64,000 bases of DNA, taken from Micromonospora lutea. GTDB taxonomy: Bacteria > Actinomycetota > Actinomycetes > Mycobacteriales > Micromonosporaceae. A model generated the notes under the pieces. It was not told the DNA's origin. It worked only from the letters and a program-made list of their open reading frames with translations, and ran no database searches. The stretch covers positions 62,001 through 126,000 of the forward strand of contig NZ_BOPB01000020.1 of assembly GCF_016863535.1 (NCBI RefSeq). Direction: 5' to 3'. Position numbers and translations under genes: made by a program. Numbering within the stretch: the first letter of the stretch is position 1; each line of letters starts with the position of its first letter. This document shows positions 50,996 through 60,359 of this stretch, one piece after another.

Positions 50996-51547
50996 TTACT
51001 GCTCCTTCGCGGTGGTCGGGATGGCGCTGTCCGGATCGCCGACGGCGCACGCGGTCGGGCTGCGGAGCCGGGCGCCGGGCGGCACGTCGTGCAGCACCAG
51101 ACAGTGAGCACTGATTCGGGCGTCGTCACCCACGTGGACTCGGCCGAGGACCGAGGCTCCGACGCCGAGCACCACGCGATCACCGATCATCGGGTGGCGG
51201 CGGGCGCCCTTGGCGTCCGCCCACCAGCCGGCACCGCCGAGGGTCACGCCGTGGTACATGGTGACGTCGTCGCCGACCCGCGCGGTCTCCCCGATGACGA
51301 CGCCGTTGCCGTGGTCGATGAAGAGCCGCCGCCCGATGTACGCGCCGGGGTGGATCTCGATGCCGGTCAGAAACCGGGTGACTTGGCTGAGCATCCGGGG
51401 CAGCAGGGGAAGGCCGCGCCGGTGCAGGAAGTGGCTGACGCGGTGACTCCACACCGCCCACAACCCTGGGTAGAGCAGTACCTCCACGGCGTGGAGGCCG
51501 TGCAGTGCGGGATCGCGGCGGTAGGCCGCGCGGATGTCGTCGATCAT
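50996..51547 (-). CDS. cysE: Serine O-acetyltransferase
   Basis: 183 aa. Makes O-acetylserine from serine and acetyl-CoA. Short bacterial EpsC/CysE type: helical N-terminus (YPGLWAVWSHRVSHFLHRRG), then left-handed beta-helix with the catalytic DHGNGVVIGETARVG, MYHGVTLGG and HPMIGDRVVLGVGASVLG. Its ATG overlaps the desulfurase stop (ATGA). The C-terminus does not end in the Ile that CysK usually docks to, so complex formation is uncertain. Confidence 0.88.
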   Translation of the reverse strand: MIDDIRAAYRRDPALHGLHAVEVLLYPGLWAVWSHRVSHFLHRRGLPLLPRMLSQVTRFLTGIEIHPGAYIGRRLFIDHGNGVVIGETARVGDDVTMYHGVTLGGAGWWADAKGARRHPMIGDRVVLGVGASVLGRVHVGDDARISAHCLVLHDVPPGARLRSPTACAVGDPDSAIPTTAKEQ

Positions 51548-52881
51548 GCGATGTCCCGGGAGGCCGGTCGTTGCGATGGTGCCTGGGCGGCGATCCGCGC
51601 GACGGCCGCGACCAGTCGGTCCACCTGCTCCCGCGTGGTCCCGGCGCCGAGACTGGCCCGGACCGCGGTTCCCGGCAGTCGGGTCGGTGCCGAGGCCAGC
51701 AGGTGCCGCGTCAGCGGGTGGGCGCAGAACAGCCCGTCCCGAACACCGATGCCGTGATCGTCGGCGAGTCGCCGGGCCACCTCGGCCGAGTCCAGCCCGG
51801 CGACGGCGAAGGCCGCGATTCCCAGGCGGGGATGCGCGGGACCGAACAACACCAGGCGGTGTACGCCCGCCACCGTGGCCAGGCCGGCGTCCAGCCGCTC
51901 CAGTAGCTGCTGCTCGTGGTGGGTCAGTGCGGCCCAGCCGGTCGCGGTCACCGCCTCGCAGACGGCTGCCATCGCCACCGCACCGACCAGATTCGGGGTG
52001 CCGGCCTCGTGTCGGCCCGGTCCGAGCGCCCACTGGACCGTCCCGTCGGAACCGACGTGTCGGGAGGCACCGCCACCGGACAGGTACGGCCGTGCCGCAT
52101 CCATCCAGTCAGCGCGCCCGGCCAGCACGCCGGCACCGAACGGCGCGTACAGCTTGTGACCCGACAGCACGAGATAGTCCACGTCCAGGTCGGCCAGGCT
52201 CACCGGACCGTGTGCCGCCAGCTGGGCGGCGTCGACCACCACACGGGCGCCGTGCCAGCGGGCCACCCGGGCGATCTCGGCGACCGGCCACACCTCGCCG
52301 GTGACGTTGCTGGTCGCCGTCACCGCCACCAGCGCGGGACCGTGCCGGCGCAACGCCTCGTCCACGGCGGCCACGGCCTCACCGGGGGTGCGGGGCAGCG
52401 GGAGATGCACCGTCTGCCGCCATGGCAGCAGATTCGCGTGATGCTCACCGAGGAAGGTCAGCACCGGGGTCGAGGCCGGAACGACGTGGGCGAGCAGGTT
52501 CAGCGCGTCGGTGCTGTTGCGGGTGAACACCACCTGGTCGCCCGGGCGGCAGCCGACGAACCGTGCCACTGCGGCGCGTGCCTGCTCATAGGCGCGGGTG
52601 CAGTGCTGCGACAGGACACCGGCGCCGCGGTGGACGCTGGCGTATGAGGGCAGCAGCCGGGTGACCGCCTCGGCCGCCACCACGGCGCACGGCGCGGTGG
52701 CCGCGATGTCGAGATTGGCGTACGGCAGCAGCCGGCCGTCGGCGACCCGTACCATCAGGTCGCCGCCCAGCACGGCCAGTGCGCCCCGCCCCGGCTGCGC
52801 TTCGGTCCGCGCGTGCGGGAAGTCGATGGTGGGCGGCTGTTCGAGGGGGTGGATCGAGGCTGTACGCACGTCGACTCCCAT
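51544..52881 (-). CDS. Cysteine desulfurase-like class V aminotransferase (SufS type)
   Basis: 445 aa. PLP Lys243 in LVLSGHKLYAPFGAG and the active-site Cys386 in VRDGLFCAHPL (R-x-G-x-x-C-A-x-P, as in SufS). Also FTRNSTDALNLLAH and VVVDAAQLAAHG. The extended N-terminus (about 60 aa) is less conserved. It releases sulfur from cysteine as persulfide, usable for Fe-S clusters or the molybdenum cofactor that NarG needs. First gene of the cys operon, so cysteine made downstream feeds the desulfurase. Confidence 0.85.
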   Translation of the reverse strand: MGVDVRTASIHPLEQPPTIDFPHARTEAQPGRGALAVLGGDLMVRVADGRLLPYANLDIAATAPCAVVAAEAVTRLLPSYASVHRGAGVLSQHCTRAYEQARAAVARFVGCRPGDQVVFTRNSTDALNLLAHVVPASTPVLTFLGEHHANLLPWRQTVHLPLPRTPGEAVAAVDEALRRHGPALVAVTATSNVTGEVWPVAEIARVARWHGARVVVDAAQLAAHGPVSLADLDVDYLVLSGHKLYAPFGAGVLAGRADWMDAARPYLSGGGASRHVGSDGTVQWALGPGRHEAGTPNLVGAVAMAAVCEAVTATGWAALTHHEQQLLERLDAGLATVAGVHRLVLFGPAHPRLGIAAFAVAGLDSAEVARRLADDHGIGVRDGLFCAHPLTRHLLASAPTRLPGTAVRASLGAGTTREQVDRLVAAVARIAAQAPSQRPASRDIA

Positions 52882-53051
52882 GGATATCAGGGGATCGGGC
52901 GCCCGATCCGCGCTTGCCCCGCCGCTGCGGCTGGGCCAGGTCGCCCCCGGAGGCACCCCGCCGCGGAGGAGGGTTGCCGACCAGCCAGCCGGGGCTTGTC
53001 GCTGGTACTCAGGACCGCCGTGAACGTTACCCCGGTGTGGGGCGCCGTCCG

Positions 53052-53069
53052 CAGGGTCGTTGGACCCTG
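53052..53069. terminator. Hairpin behind the nitronate monooxygenase gene
   Basis: CAGGGTC-GTTG-GACCCTG (53052-53069), extendable with outer TCCG/CGGA pairs. It is about 45 bases downstream of the stop of the minus-strand gene at 53113 and upstream of the cys operon, whose promoter must lie in 52882-53050. Confidence 0.55.
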
Positions 53070-53112
53070 TCCGGAGAGTTTCAACATCAGTGCAGGTGCT
53101 CGGCGGGGCAGC

Positions 53113-54657
53113 TCACGGCATGGGCGTGGAATGGACCGACGGTTCCGCGGTGACCGACGTGCCGAGCAGGTAGTGGACGACATCAGCGGCGCCGTAGTCG
53201 TCGCCGTCGCCGACCAGCGTCGGCAGGAACGCCAGATCCTGCCCGAGGGTCAGCAGCGCTGGCTCGCGATAGCCGTCCGGTCGCCGCTGGCCCAGACCGA
53301 CGGCGGCGACGAGACCGTTGCACAGGCACCGGCTTCCGACCGTGTCTTCCACGGCTCCGCCCTTGCGGAGATAGTCACCGACGGGTTCAGCGGGACAGCG
53401 GTAACCGACCTTGCCGTCGGGCTGTTGGTACGGGCTCCGCAGGTAACCGAGATCGCACAATCGCGGCCGGTCGGCGTAGATGTCCTCGTCTGCCGTCGTA
53501 CCCGGCAGATGCGCCACCTTGAACGGAAAGCCGGTAGGCGAGACCCCGGCATGGTTACGCACCACCAGGGTGCCGCGCCTGGCATCGTGCAGTAGCCGCT
53601 GGCGTAGTGCCGTGTCGAGCCCGGACTCGCGGCACAGGGCGAACGCGGTCCCGATCTGCACGCCCGCGGCGCCTGTCGCGCGGGCGGCGGACAACTCGGC
53701 GGGGCCGCACTGCCCGCCGGCGATCCAGAACGGCAACCCCAACGCCGCCACCTTCGGCAGGTCAACATGATCGCGCGGCCCGTACACCGGCTCCCCGTCA
53801 GGACTCAACCGCAATGCTCCGCGAGGTCGGGCGCTGTGCCCGCCGGCAACCGGTGATTCGATCACGAAGCCGTCCGGCCGGGTGGTGTCGTCGCGGGCGA
53901 GGTAGGTCGCGAGCGTGGTGGACGAGACGATGGCCAGCAAACGCGGGCGTCGCACCCGCTCGGGGGTGACACCCAACAGATCCTGCGGATCGAAGGAGAC
54001 GTGGAACTGCTGGTCGGTGGCCGCGCCCTGGACCGCCACCGACAGCCGGACGGGACGGTGCTCCGCCAGAGCGTCGAGCAGGCGGGGTATCCCGGTCGGC
54101 AGCCCGGCACCCATCAGCACGTAATCGACCCCGGCCAGCATCGCACCGTACACCGCCGCCGGTGTCGCCATCTGAATCTTCTCCAGGTAGTTCACCCCGA
54201 CCGGGCCGTGATGTCCGTCTGTGGCGAGCAGCACCTCGACGAAGTTGCCCAGGACCGCGAGTTCCAGCCCGTCGCGGCGGGGACGCAGGCCCAGCCGTGG
54301 TATCGGCCGGTAGGGCTTGCCGTCCGGCAATCCGCCAGGCACGAAGTAGCGCTTCAGCACGCGACTCGCCAGTGCGGGAACGGGAAAGCGCGCCAATGCC
54401 CGCCGTACCTGTCCGTCCGGGTCGCCGTCCTGCAGCCGGCGGGCAAGCAGCGCATCCAGGGCGACGCCGGAAACCACTCCGAGTTGACCGGTGCGAGCCA
54501 CCGCCCGGGCCAGCCGCCATCCGGAGACACCGACGCCCATACCACCTTGAATGATCACGGGATTGCCTGCCTCCGCCGGCCTGGTGCGCAGCAGGGTCTC
54601 CGGATGCCCCCGCCGCACACCCGGACGGTCGGCTGGGCACCCCACGGGGTTCGTCAT
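53113..54657 (-). CDS. Nitronate monooxygenase/2-nitropropane dioxygenase-like protein
   Basis: 514 aa, FMN TIM-barrel of the NPD family: VIIQGGMGVGVSGWRLARAVA, GHHGPVGVNYLEKIQ, ESPVAGGHSARPRG and FWIAGGQCGPAELSAARATGAAGVQIGTAF. It is longer than simple nitronate monooxygenases (about 320-360 aa) by a C-terminal part with Cys-containing segments (KVGYRCPAEP, GSRCLCNGL). ATG 54657 has AGGAGAG upstream. It is divergent from narG across the DevR-like boxes. It may detoxify nitro compounds or propionate-3-nitronate, or act in a fatty-acid-type reaction; uncertain. Confidence 0.8.
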   Translation of the reverse strand: MTNPVGCPADRPGVRRGHPETLLRTRPAEAGNPVIIQGGMGVGVSGWRLARAVARTGQLGVVSGVALDALLARRLQDGDPDGQVRRALARFPVPALASRVLKRYFVPGGLPDGKPYRPIPRLGLRPRRDGLELAVLGNFVEVLLATDGHHGPVGVNYLEKIQMATPAAVYGAMLAGVDYVLMGAGLPTGIPRLLDALAEHRPVRLSVAVQGAATDQQFHVSFDPQDLLGVTPERVRRPRLLAIVSSTTLATYLARDDTTRPDGFVIESPVAGGHSARPRGALRLSPDGEPVYGPRDHVDLPKVAALGLPFWIAGGQCGPAELSAARATGAAGVQIGTAFALCRESGLDTALRQRLLHDARRGTLVVRNHAGVSPTGFPFKVAHLPGTTADEDIYADRPRLCDLGYLRSPYQQPDGKVGYRCPAEPVGDYLRKGGAVEDTVGSRCLCNGLVAAVGLGQRRPDGYREPALLTLGQDLAFLPTLVGDGDDYGAADVVHYLLGTSVTAEPSVHSTPMP

Positions 54658-54767
54658 GTTCTCTCCTGTCGGGGGTGATCGACGCTGACGCCGACACAGT
54701 GAATTGCCGCGGCCCTGCGACGTGAGCTGCTCGACGCAGCCTCCGTTCTCGTGCTGGAGAGGCAACA

Positions 54768-54781
54768 GAGCCTTTGGTCCC
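54768..54781. promoter_or_regulatory. DevR/DosR-like box, distal
   Basis: GAGCCTTTGGTCCC matches the DevR consensus GGGACTWWAGTCCC at 11 of 14 positions, with the right half (GGTCCC) exact. It is about 110 bases upstream of the NPD-like start and 180 upstream of narG. Confidence 0.5.
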
Positions 54782-54836
54782 GCCCCGACGGAGCTCCGCT
54801 GACGTGGGCGGCTTGGCCGTTCGACCCTTCCGCATC

Positions 54837-54850
54837 GGGACCTTTGACCC
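54837..54850. promoter_or_regulatory. DevR/DosR-like box, proximal to narG
   Basis: GGGACCTTTGACCC matches GGGACTWWAGTCCC at 11 of 14 positions, with both outer halves (GGGAC, CCC) kept. It lies 114 bases upstream of the chosen narG start, 69 bases from the distal box. Actinobacterial narGHJI and narK genes are often under DevR/DosR/OsdR, which supports the reading. Confidence 0.6.
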
Positions 54851-54963
54851 GGGTGTGCGATTCATGATCGCGATGTGATTGGCCTGAACCGCGTGTTTGG
54901 TCTTGCACGACGGTGCCGAAGGCGCGAATGTGGGCCAAGGTCACAACCGAGGGAATGAGGCGC

Positions 54964-57900
54964 ATGGCGGCCATTGGGGAGCACGCGAGCCGGGCATTGT
55001 TGGCAGTCGGGGGACTGGTACGCCGGGCGGAGGTGTCACCGGACGGCCAGGCGCTGTACCAGATCGGTGGCCGTGAGGCGGACGCGTTCTACCGCGACCG
55101 GTGGTCGTACGACAAGGTGGTGCGCTCCACCCACGGCGTCAACTGCACCGGGTCGTGTTCCTGGAAGGTGTACGTCAAGGACGGCATCATCACCTGGGAA
55201 CAACAGCAGGTCGACTACCCGAGCGTGGGGCCGGACCGGCCGGAGTACGAACCGCGTGGCTGCCCGCGCGGCGCCGCCTTCTCCTGGTACACCTACTCGC
55301 CCACCCGGGTGCGCTATCCGTACGCGCGCGGAGTGCTGGTGGAGATGTACCGCGAGGCCAAGCAGCGCCTCGGTGACCCCGTCGCGGCGTGGGCCGACAT
55401 CCAGAGTGACCCCGAGCGGCGTCGCCGGTACCAGCGGGCCCGCGGCAAGGGCGGCCTGGTCCGGGTGACCTGGGACGAGGCCCAGGAGATGATCGCCGCC
55501 GCACACGTGCACACGATCAAGCGGTACGGGCCGGACCGGATCGCCGGGTTCTCCCCGATCCCGGCCATGTCGATGGTGTCCCACGCAGTCGGGGCCCGCT
55601 TCCTGTCCCTGCTCGGCGGTTCCATGCTGTCCTTCTACGACTGGTACGCCGACCTGCCGGTCGCCTCCCCGCAGGTGTTCGGCGACCAGACCGACGTGCC
55701 CGAGTCCGGCGACTGGTGGGACGCCTCGTACTTCGTCATGTGGGGGTCGAACGTCCCGGTCACCCGCACGCCGGACGCCCACTGGATGGCGGAGGCCCGC
55801 TACCGCGGCCAGAAGGTCATCGTGGTCAGCCCGGACTTCGCCGACAACGTGAAGTTCGCCGACGAGTGGATGCCCGCCCAACCGGGCACCGACGGTGCGC
55901 TCGCCATGGCGATGGGCCACGTGATGCTCAAGGAGTTCTTCGTCGACCGGCGCACCCCCCGCTTCGTCGACTACGTCCGCACCTTCACCGACCTGCCGTT
56001 CCTCATCACTCTCGAGGAGGCCGCCGACGGGTCGTACCGGCCGGGGAAGTTCCTCACCGCGGCCGACCTCGGCGGGCAGGACACGGAGGACGCGTTCAAA
56101 CCGGTGCTCTGGGACTCGGCCACCGACGAGGTCGCGGTGCCGCGCGGTTCGCTGGGCCACCGCTGGCAGGAGCAGGCCGGCCAGTGGAACCTCGACCTGG
56201 GTGACCTGCAACCGGCGCTGACCTGCCTGGGCGCCGGCAACGCGGTGGAGGTGGCATTGCCGCGGTTCGACACCGACACGCCGCAGATCCTCCGTCGCGG
56301 CGTGCCGACCCGCACGGTCGCCGGCAAGCTCGTCACCAGCGTCTTCGACCTTCTACTCGCGCAGTATGGGGTGGCCCGCGACGGTCTGCCCGGGCAGTGG
56401 CCGGCCGGCTACGACGACGCCGAGGTGCCGTACACCCCGGCGTGGCAGGAGCCGATCACCGGGGTGCCGGCGGCGCAGGTGGCCCGGGTGGCCCGGGAGT
56501 TCGCCGACAACGCCGAACGCTCCGGCGGCCGGTCGATGATCCTGCTCGGTGCGGGCACCAACCACTGGTTCCACTCGGACGCCACCTACCGGGCGATCCT
56601 CGCGCTGGTGACGCTCACCGGCTGCCAGGGGGTCAACGGTGGCGGTTGGGCGCACTACGTGGGGCAGGAGAAGTGTCGGCCGGTGACCGGCTGGGCGAAC
56701 CTGGCGTTCGGGCTGGACTGGGTACGCCCACCGCGGCAGATGATCGGCACCGCGTTCTGGTACGTCCACACCGACCAGTGGCGCTACGACACGTACTCGG
56801 CCGATGTGGTGTCCGCACCGACCGGCACCGGCCTGTTCGACGGCAAACACACGATGGACCTGTTGGCCCAGTCGGCGCGGCTGGGCTGGATGCCGTCAAT
56901 GCCGACATTCGACCGAAGTCCGCTCGATCTGGCCGACGAGGCGCTGGCCGCGCAGCCCGACGACCCGGCCGGGTACGTCGCGAAGGCCCTGCACGAGGGG
57001 CGGCTCACGTTCGCCTGCACCGATCCGGACGCGGAGCAGAACTGGCCGCGGGTGCTGACGGTGTGGCGCGCGAACCTGCTCGGATCCTCGGCCAAGGGCA
57101 ACGAGTACTTCCTCCGCCACCTGCTCGGCACCGACTCCAACCTGCTCGCCACCGAGGCCGAACCGGAGCTGCGACCGAAGGACGTGGTCTGGCCGGAGGA
57201 GGCCCCGGAGGGCAAGCTCGACCTGCTGCTGAGCCTGGACTTCCGGATGACATCCACGACGCTCTTCTCCGACGTGGTGCTACCGGCCGCCACCTGGTAC
57301 GAGAAGCACGACCTCAACAGCACCGACATGCACCCGTTCGTGCACGCGTTCACCCCGGCCATCAACCCGCCCTGGCAGACCCGCACCGACTTCGACGCCT
57401 TCCACGGCATCGCCCGCGCCTTCGCCACCATGGCCGGACCGCACCTGGGCGTCCGCAAGGACATCGTCGCGGCGCCGTTGCTGCACGACACCCCGGACGC
57501 CATGGCCACCCCGCACGGTGTGGTGCGCGACTGGGCCCGTACCGGTGAGATGCCGGTACCGGGCAGGACCATGCCGAAGCTCGTCGTCGTCGAACGCGAC
57601 TACGCCGCCGTCGCCGACAAACTCGCCGCGTTGGGCCCGCTGCTGGACACGCTCGGCACCACCGGCAAGGGCGTGCACACCGACGTGACCCCCGAGATCG
57701 AGTACCTGCGCCGCAAGAACGGCACGGTGCGCGGCGGCGTCGCCGACGGCAGACCGTCGCTGGCCCGGGACGTGCACGCGTGCGAGGCGATCCTCGCATT
57801 GTCCGGCACCACGAACGGCCGGGTCGCCACCGCCGGATTCCACGACGTCGAGAAACGCACCGGCGTCGTGCTCGCCGACCTGGCCGCCGAGCACGAGGGC

Positions 57901-58629
57901 AAGCAGATCACCTTCGCCGACACCCAGTCCCGGCCGGTGCCGGTGATCACCAGCCCGGAGTGGTCCGGCAGTGAGCACGGCGGCCGACGCTACTCGCCGT
58001 TCACCATCAACACGGAGCGGCGCAAGCCGTGGCACACCCTCACCGGCCGGCAGCACTTCTTCCTCGACCACGACTGGATGCACGAGGCCGGGGAGTCCCT
58101 GCCGATCTTCCGACCACCGTTGGACATGCACAAGCTGTTCGGCGAGCCGCGGCTCGGCCCGCACGGCGAACTGGAAATCACCGTGCGGTACCTGACCCCG
58201 CACTCGAAATGGTCCATCCACTCCGAGTACCAGGACAACCTGCTCATGCTGACGCTCTCCCGGGGCGGTCCGACGATGTGGATGAGCGAAACCGACGCGG
58301 CGAAGATCGGGGTACGCGACAACGACTGGATCGAGGCGGTCAACCGCAACGGCGTGGTCGTCTGCCGCGCCGTGGTGACGCACAAGATGCCCGAGGGCAC
58401 GGTGTACATGTACCACGCCCAGGAGCGGGTCATCGACGTGCCGAAGGCCGAGCGGACCGGCCGGCGCGGCGGCATCCACAACTCGCTGACCCGGCTGCTG
58501 GTCAAACCCACCCACCTGATCGGCGGGTACGCCCAACTCTCGTTCGCGTTCAACTATCTCGGCCCCACCGGAAACCAACGCGACGAGGTCACCGTGATCC
58601 GCCGCCGCTCCCAGGAGGTGCAGTACTGA
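54964..58629 (+). CDS. narG: Respiratory nitrate reductase alpha subunit
   Basis: 1221 aa, usual length. Reduces nitrate to nitrite on the inner side of the membrane using bis-MGD molybdenum. FS0 cluster ligands: His57, Cys61, Cys65 and Cys100 (HGVNC, GSCSW, RGCPRG). Molybdenum ligand Asp226 in FYDWYADLP. Also VMWGSNVPVTRTPDAH and NGGGWAHYVGQEKCRP. ATG 54964 is chosen; ATG 54955 in frame is possible. It starts the narGHJI operon. The gap 54658-54963 holds two DevR-like boxes and no gene. Confidence 0.95.
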   Translation: MAAIGEHASRALLAVGGLVRRAEVSPDGQALYQIGGREADAFYRDRWSYDKVVRSTHGVNCTGSCSWKVYVKDGIITWEQQQVDYPSVGPDRPEYEPRGCPRGAAFSWYTYSPTRVRYPYARGVLVEMYREAKQRLGDPVAAWADIQSDPERRRRYQRARGKGGLVRVTWDEAQEMIAAAHVHTIKRYGPDRIAGFSPIPAMSMVSHAVGARFLSLLGGSMLSFYDWYADLPVASPQVFGDQTDVPESGDWWDASYFVMWGSNVPVTRTPDAHWMAEARYRGQKVIVVSPDFADNVKFADEWMPAQPGTDGALAMAMGHVMLKEFFVDRRTPRFVDYVRTFTDLPFLITLEEAADGSYRPGKFLTAADLGGQDTEDAFKPVLWDSATDEVAVPRGSLGHRWQEQAGQWNLDLGDLQPALTCLGAGNAVEVALPRFDTDTPQILRRGVPTRTVAGKLVTSVFDLLLAQYGVARDGLPGQWPAGYDDAEVPYTPAWQEPITGVPAAQVARVAREFADNAERSGGRSMILLGAGTNHWFHSDATYRAILALVTLTGCQGVNGGGWAHYVGQEKCRPVTGWANLAFGLDWVRPPRQMIGTAFWYVHTDQWRYDTYSADVVSAPTGTGLFDGKHTMDLLAQSARLGWMPSMPTFDRSPLDLADEALAAQPDDPAGYVAKALHEGRLTFACTDPDAEQNWPRVLTVWRANLLGSSAKGNEYFLRHLLGTDSNLLATEAEPELRPKDVVWPEEAPEGKLDLLLSLDFRMTSTTLFSDVVLPAATWYEKHDLNSTDMHPFVHAFTPAINPPWQTRTDFDAFHGIARAFATMAGPHLGVRKDIVAAPLLHDTPDAMATPHGVVRDWARTGEMPVPGRTMPKLVVVERDYAAVADKLAALGPLLDTLGTTGKGVHTDVTPEIEYLRRKNGTVRGGVADGRPSLARDVHACEAILALSGTTNGRVATAGFHDVEKRTGVVLADLAAEHEGKQITFADTQSRPVPVITSPEWSGSEHGGRRYSPFTINTERRKPWHTLTGRQHFFLDHDWMHEAGESLPIFRPPLDMHKLFGEPRLGPHGELEITVRYLTPHSKWSIHSEYQDNLLMLTLSRGGPTMWMSETDAAKIGVRDNDWIEAVNRNGVVVCRAVVTHKMPEGTVYMYHAQERVIDVPKAERTGRRGGIHNSLTRLLVKPTHLIGGYAQLSFAFNYLGPTGNQRDEVTVIRRRSQEVQY

Positions 58630-60359
58630 TGCGGGTGATGGCGCAGATGGCGATGGTGATGAACCTCGACAAGTGCATCGGCTGTCACACCTGCTCGGTG
58701 ACGTGCAAGCAGGCGTGGACCAACCGATCCGGGGTGGAGTACGTCTGGTTCAACAACGTCGAGTCCCGGCCCGGGCAGGGCTATCCACGCACCTACCAGG
58801 ATCAGCAGACGTGGCAGGGCGGGTGGGTACGCACCCGCTCCGGCCGGCTCAAGCCCCGCTCCGGTGGGCGGCTGAAGAAGCTGTTCAGCATCTTCGCCAA
58901 CCCGAAACTGCCCTCGATGCAGGACTACTACGAGCCCTGGACGTACGACTACGAGCACCTGCTGACCGCACCGGCCGGCGACGACACCCCGGTGGCCCGA
59001 CCGAAGTCGCTGCTGACCGGCGAGGACACGAAGATCACGTGGAGTGCGAACTGGGATGACTCCCTCGCCGGCGGCAACGAGATCGCCGCCGGTGACCCGG
59101 TGCTGCAGCAGGTCTCCGACCGGGTCCGTGAGGAGTACGAGAAGGCGTTCCTGTTCTTCCTGCCGCGCATCTGCGAGCACTGCCTCAACCCGTCCTGCGC
59201 CGCGACCTGCCCGTCCGGGGCGATCTACAAGCGCAGCGAGGACGGCATCGTGCTGGTCGATCAGGACCGCTGCCGGGGCTGGCGGATGTGCGTCACCGGC
59301 TGCCCGTACAAGAAGGTGTACTTCAACCACCGCACCGGCAAGGCGGAGAAGTGCACGTTCTGCTTCCCGCGTATCGAGATCGGCCAACCCACCATCTGCT
59401 CCGAGACCTGCGTCGGACGGCTGCGCTACCTCGGCCTGATGCTCTACGACGCCGACGCCGTGGCAGCCGCCGCGGCGGTCAAGGACGAACACGACCTGTA
59501 CGCCGCCCAGCGCTCGGTCTTCCTCGACCCGCACGATCCCGCTGTGGTGGCCGCCGCCCGCCAGGCGGACATCCCCGACGACTGGATCGAGGCGGCGCAG
59601 CGCTCCCCGATCTGGGACCTGATCATGCGGTACGAGGTCGCCCTGCCACTGCATCCCGAGTACCGCACCATGCCGATGGTCTGGTACATCCCGCCGCTGT
59701 CCCCGGTCGTCGACGTGCTGCGCGACACCGGCCACGACGGCGAGGACATGGGCAACCTGTTCGGCGCCGTCGACGCGCTGCGCATCCCGTTGGAGTACCT
59801 GGCCGGGCTGTTCACCGCCGGCGACACCGCACCGGTGCGGGCGGTGCTCAACCGCCTCGGCGCGATGCGCGCCTACCAGCGTCGGATCAACCTGGGAGAA
59901 CCGCCCGACGAGTCCATCGCCGCCGCGGTCGGGATGACCGGTGCGCAGATGGACGACATGTACCGCCTGCTGGCCATCGCCAAGTACGACGAACGCTACG
60001 TCATTCCGACCGCCCACGCCGAGGACGCGCATCGCCTGGAACAACTCGGCACCGAGTGCAGCCTCGACTACGAGGGCGGCCCCGGCATGGGCGGCGGTGG
60101 ACCGTACGGCCAGGGCCCGTTCGGCGAATCGTCCGGCACCCCCGCACCGATCCAGGTCGAGACCTTCCACATGCTGCGGGAGCGCCAGACCTCCGACAGC
60201 TTCACCGATCCCGGCGACGAACCACGCCGGGTCAACCTGCTCAACTGGGACGGCAAGGGCCGACCCGCCGGCCTCTTCCCACCCCGCCGGGACGCGACGG
60301 CCGGCGACGCCCGAACCGACGAGCCGGGCGTGATTGACACCGACGGGAGCGGACGATGA
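58629..60359 (+). CDS. narH: Respiratory nitrate reductase beta subunit
   Basis: 576 aa. Four Fe-S clusters carry electrons from NarI to NarG; Cys groups: CIGCHTCSVTCK, CEHCLNPSCAATCP, CRGWRMCVTGCP (the Trp marks the [3Fe-4S] cluster) and CTFCFPR with CSETCVGR. The C-terminal tail is long and charged. It starts one base into the narG stop (TGATG). Confidence 0.95.
   Translation: MRVMAQMAMVMNLDKCIGCHTCSVTCKQAWTNRSGVEYVWFNNVESRPGQGYPRTYQDQQTWQGGWVRTRSGRLKPRSGGRLKKLFSIFANPKLPSMQDYYEPWTYDYEHLLTAPAGDDTPVARPKSLLTGEDTKITWSANWDDSLAGGNEIAAGDPVLQQVSDRVREEYEKAFLFFLPRICEHCLNPSCAATCPSGAIYKRSEDGIVLVDQDRCRGWRMCVTGCPYKKVYFNHRTGKAEKCTFCFPRIEIGQPTICSETCVGRLRYLGLMLYDADAVAAAAAVKDEHDLYAAQRSVFLDPHDPAVVAAARQADIPDDWIEAAQRSPIWDLIMRYEVALPLHPEYRTMPMVWYIPPLSPVVDVLRDTGHDGEDMGNLFGAVDALRIPLEYLAGLFTAGDTAPVRAVLNRLGAMRAYQRRINLGEPPDESIAAAVGMTGAQMDDMYRLLAIAKYDERYVIPTAHAEDAHRLEQLGTECSLDYEGGPGMGGGGPYGQGPFGESSGTPAPIQVETFHMLRERQTSDSFTDPGDEPRRVNLLNWDGKGRPAGLFPPRRDATAGDARTDEPGVIDTDGSGR

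Noticed and set aside
52882..53050. SAM or T-box riboswitch before the cysteine operon
   Set aside because: No conserved riboswitch core or helix set could be seen in the leader.
54857..54871. GCGAT-N5-ATCGC dyad before narG as a CRP/FNR site
   Set aside because: Spacing and bases differ from TTGAT-N4-ATCAA and from TGTGA-N6-TCACA; the DevR-like box next to it is a better explanation.
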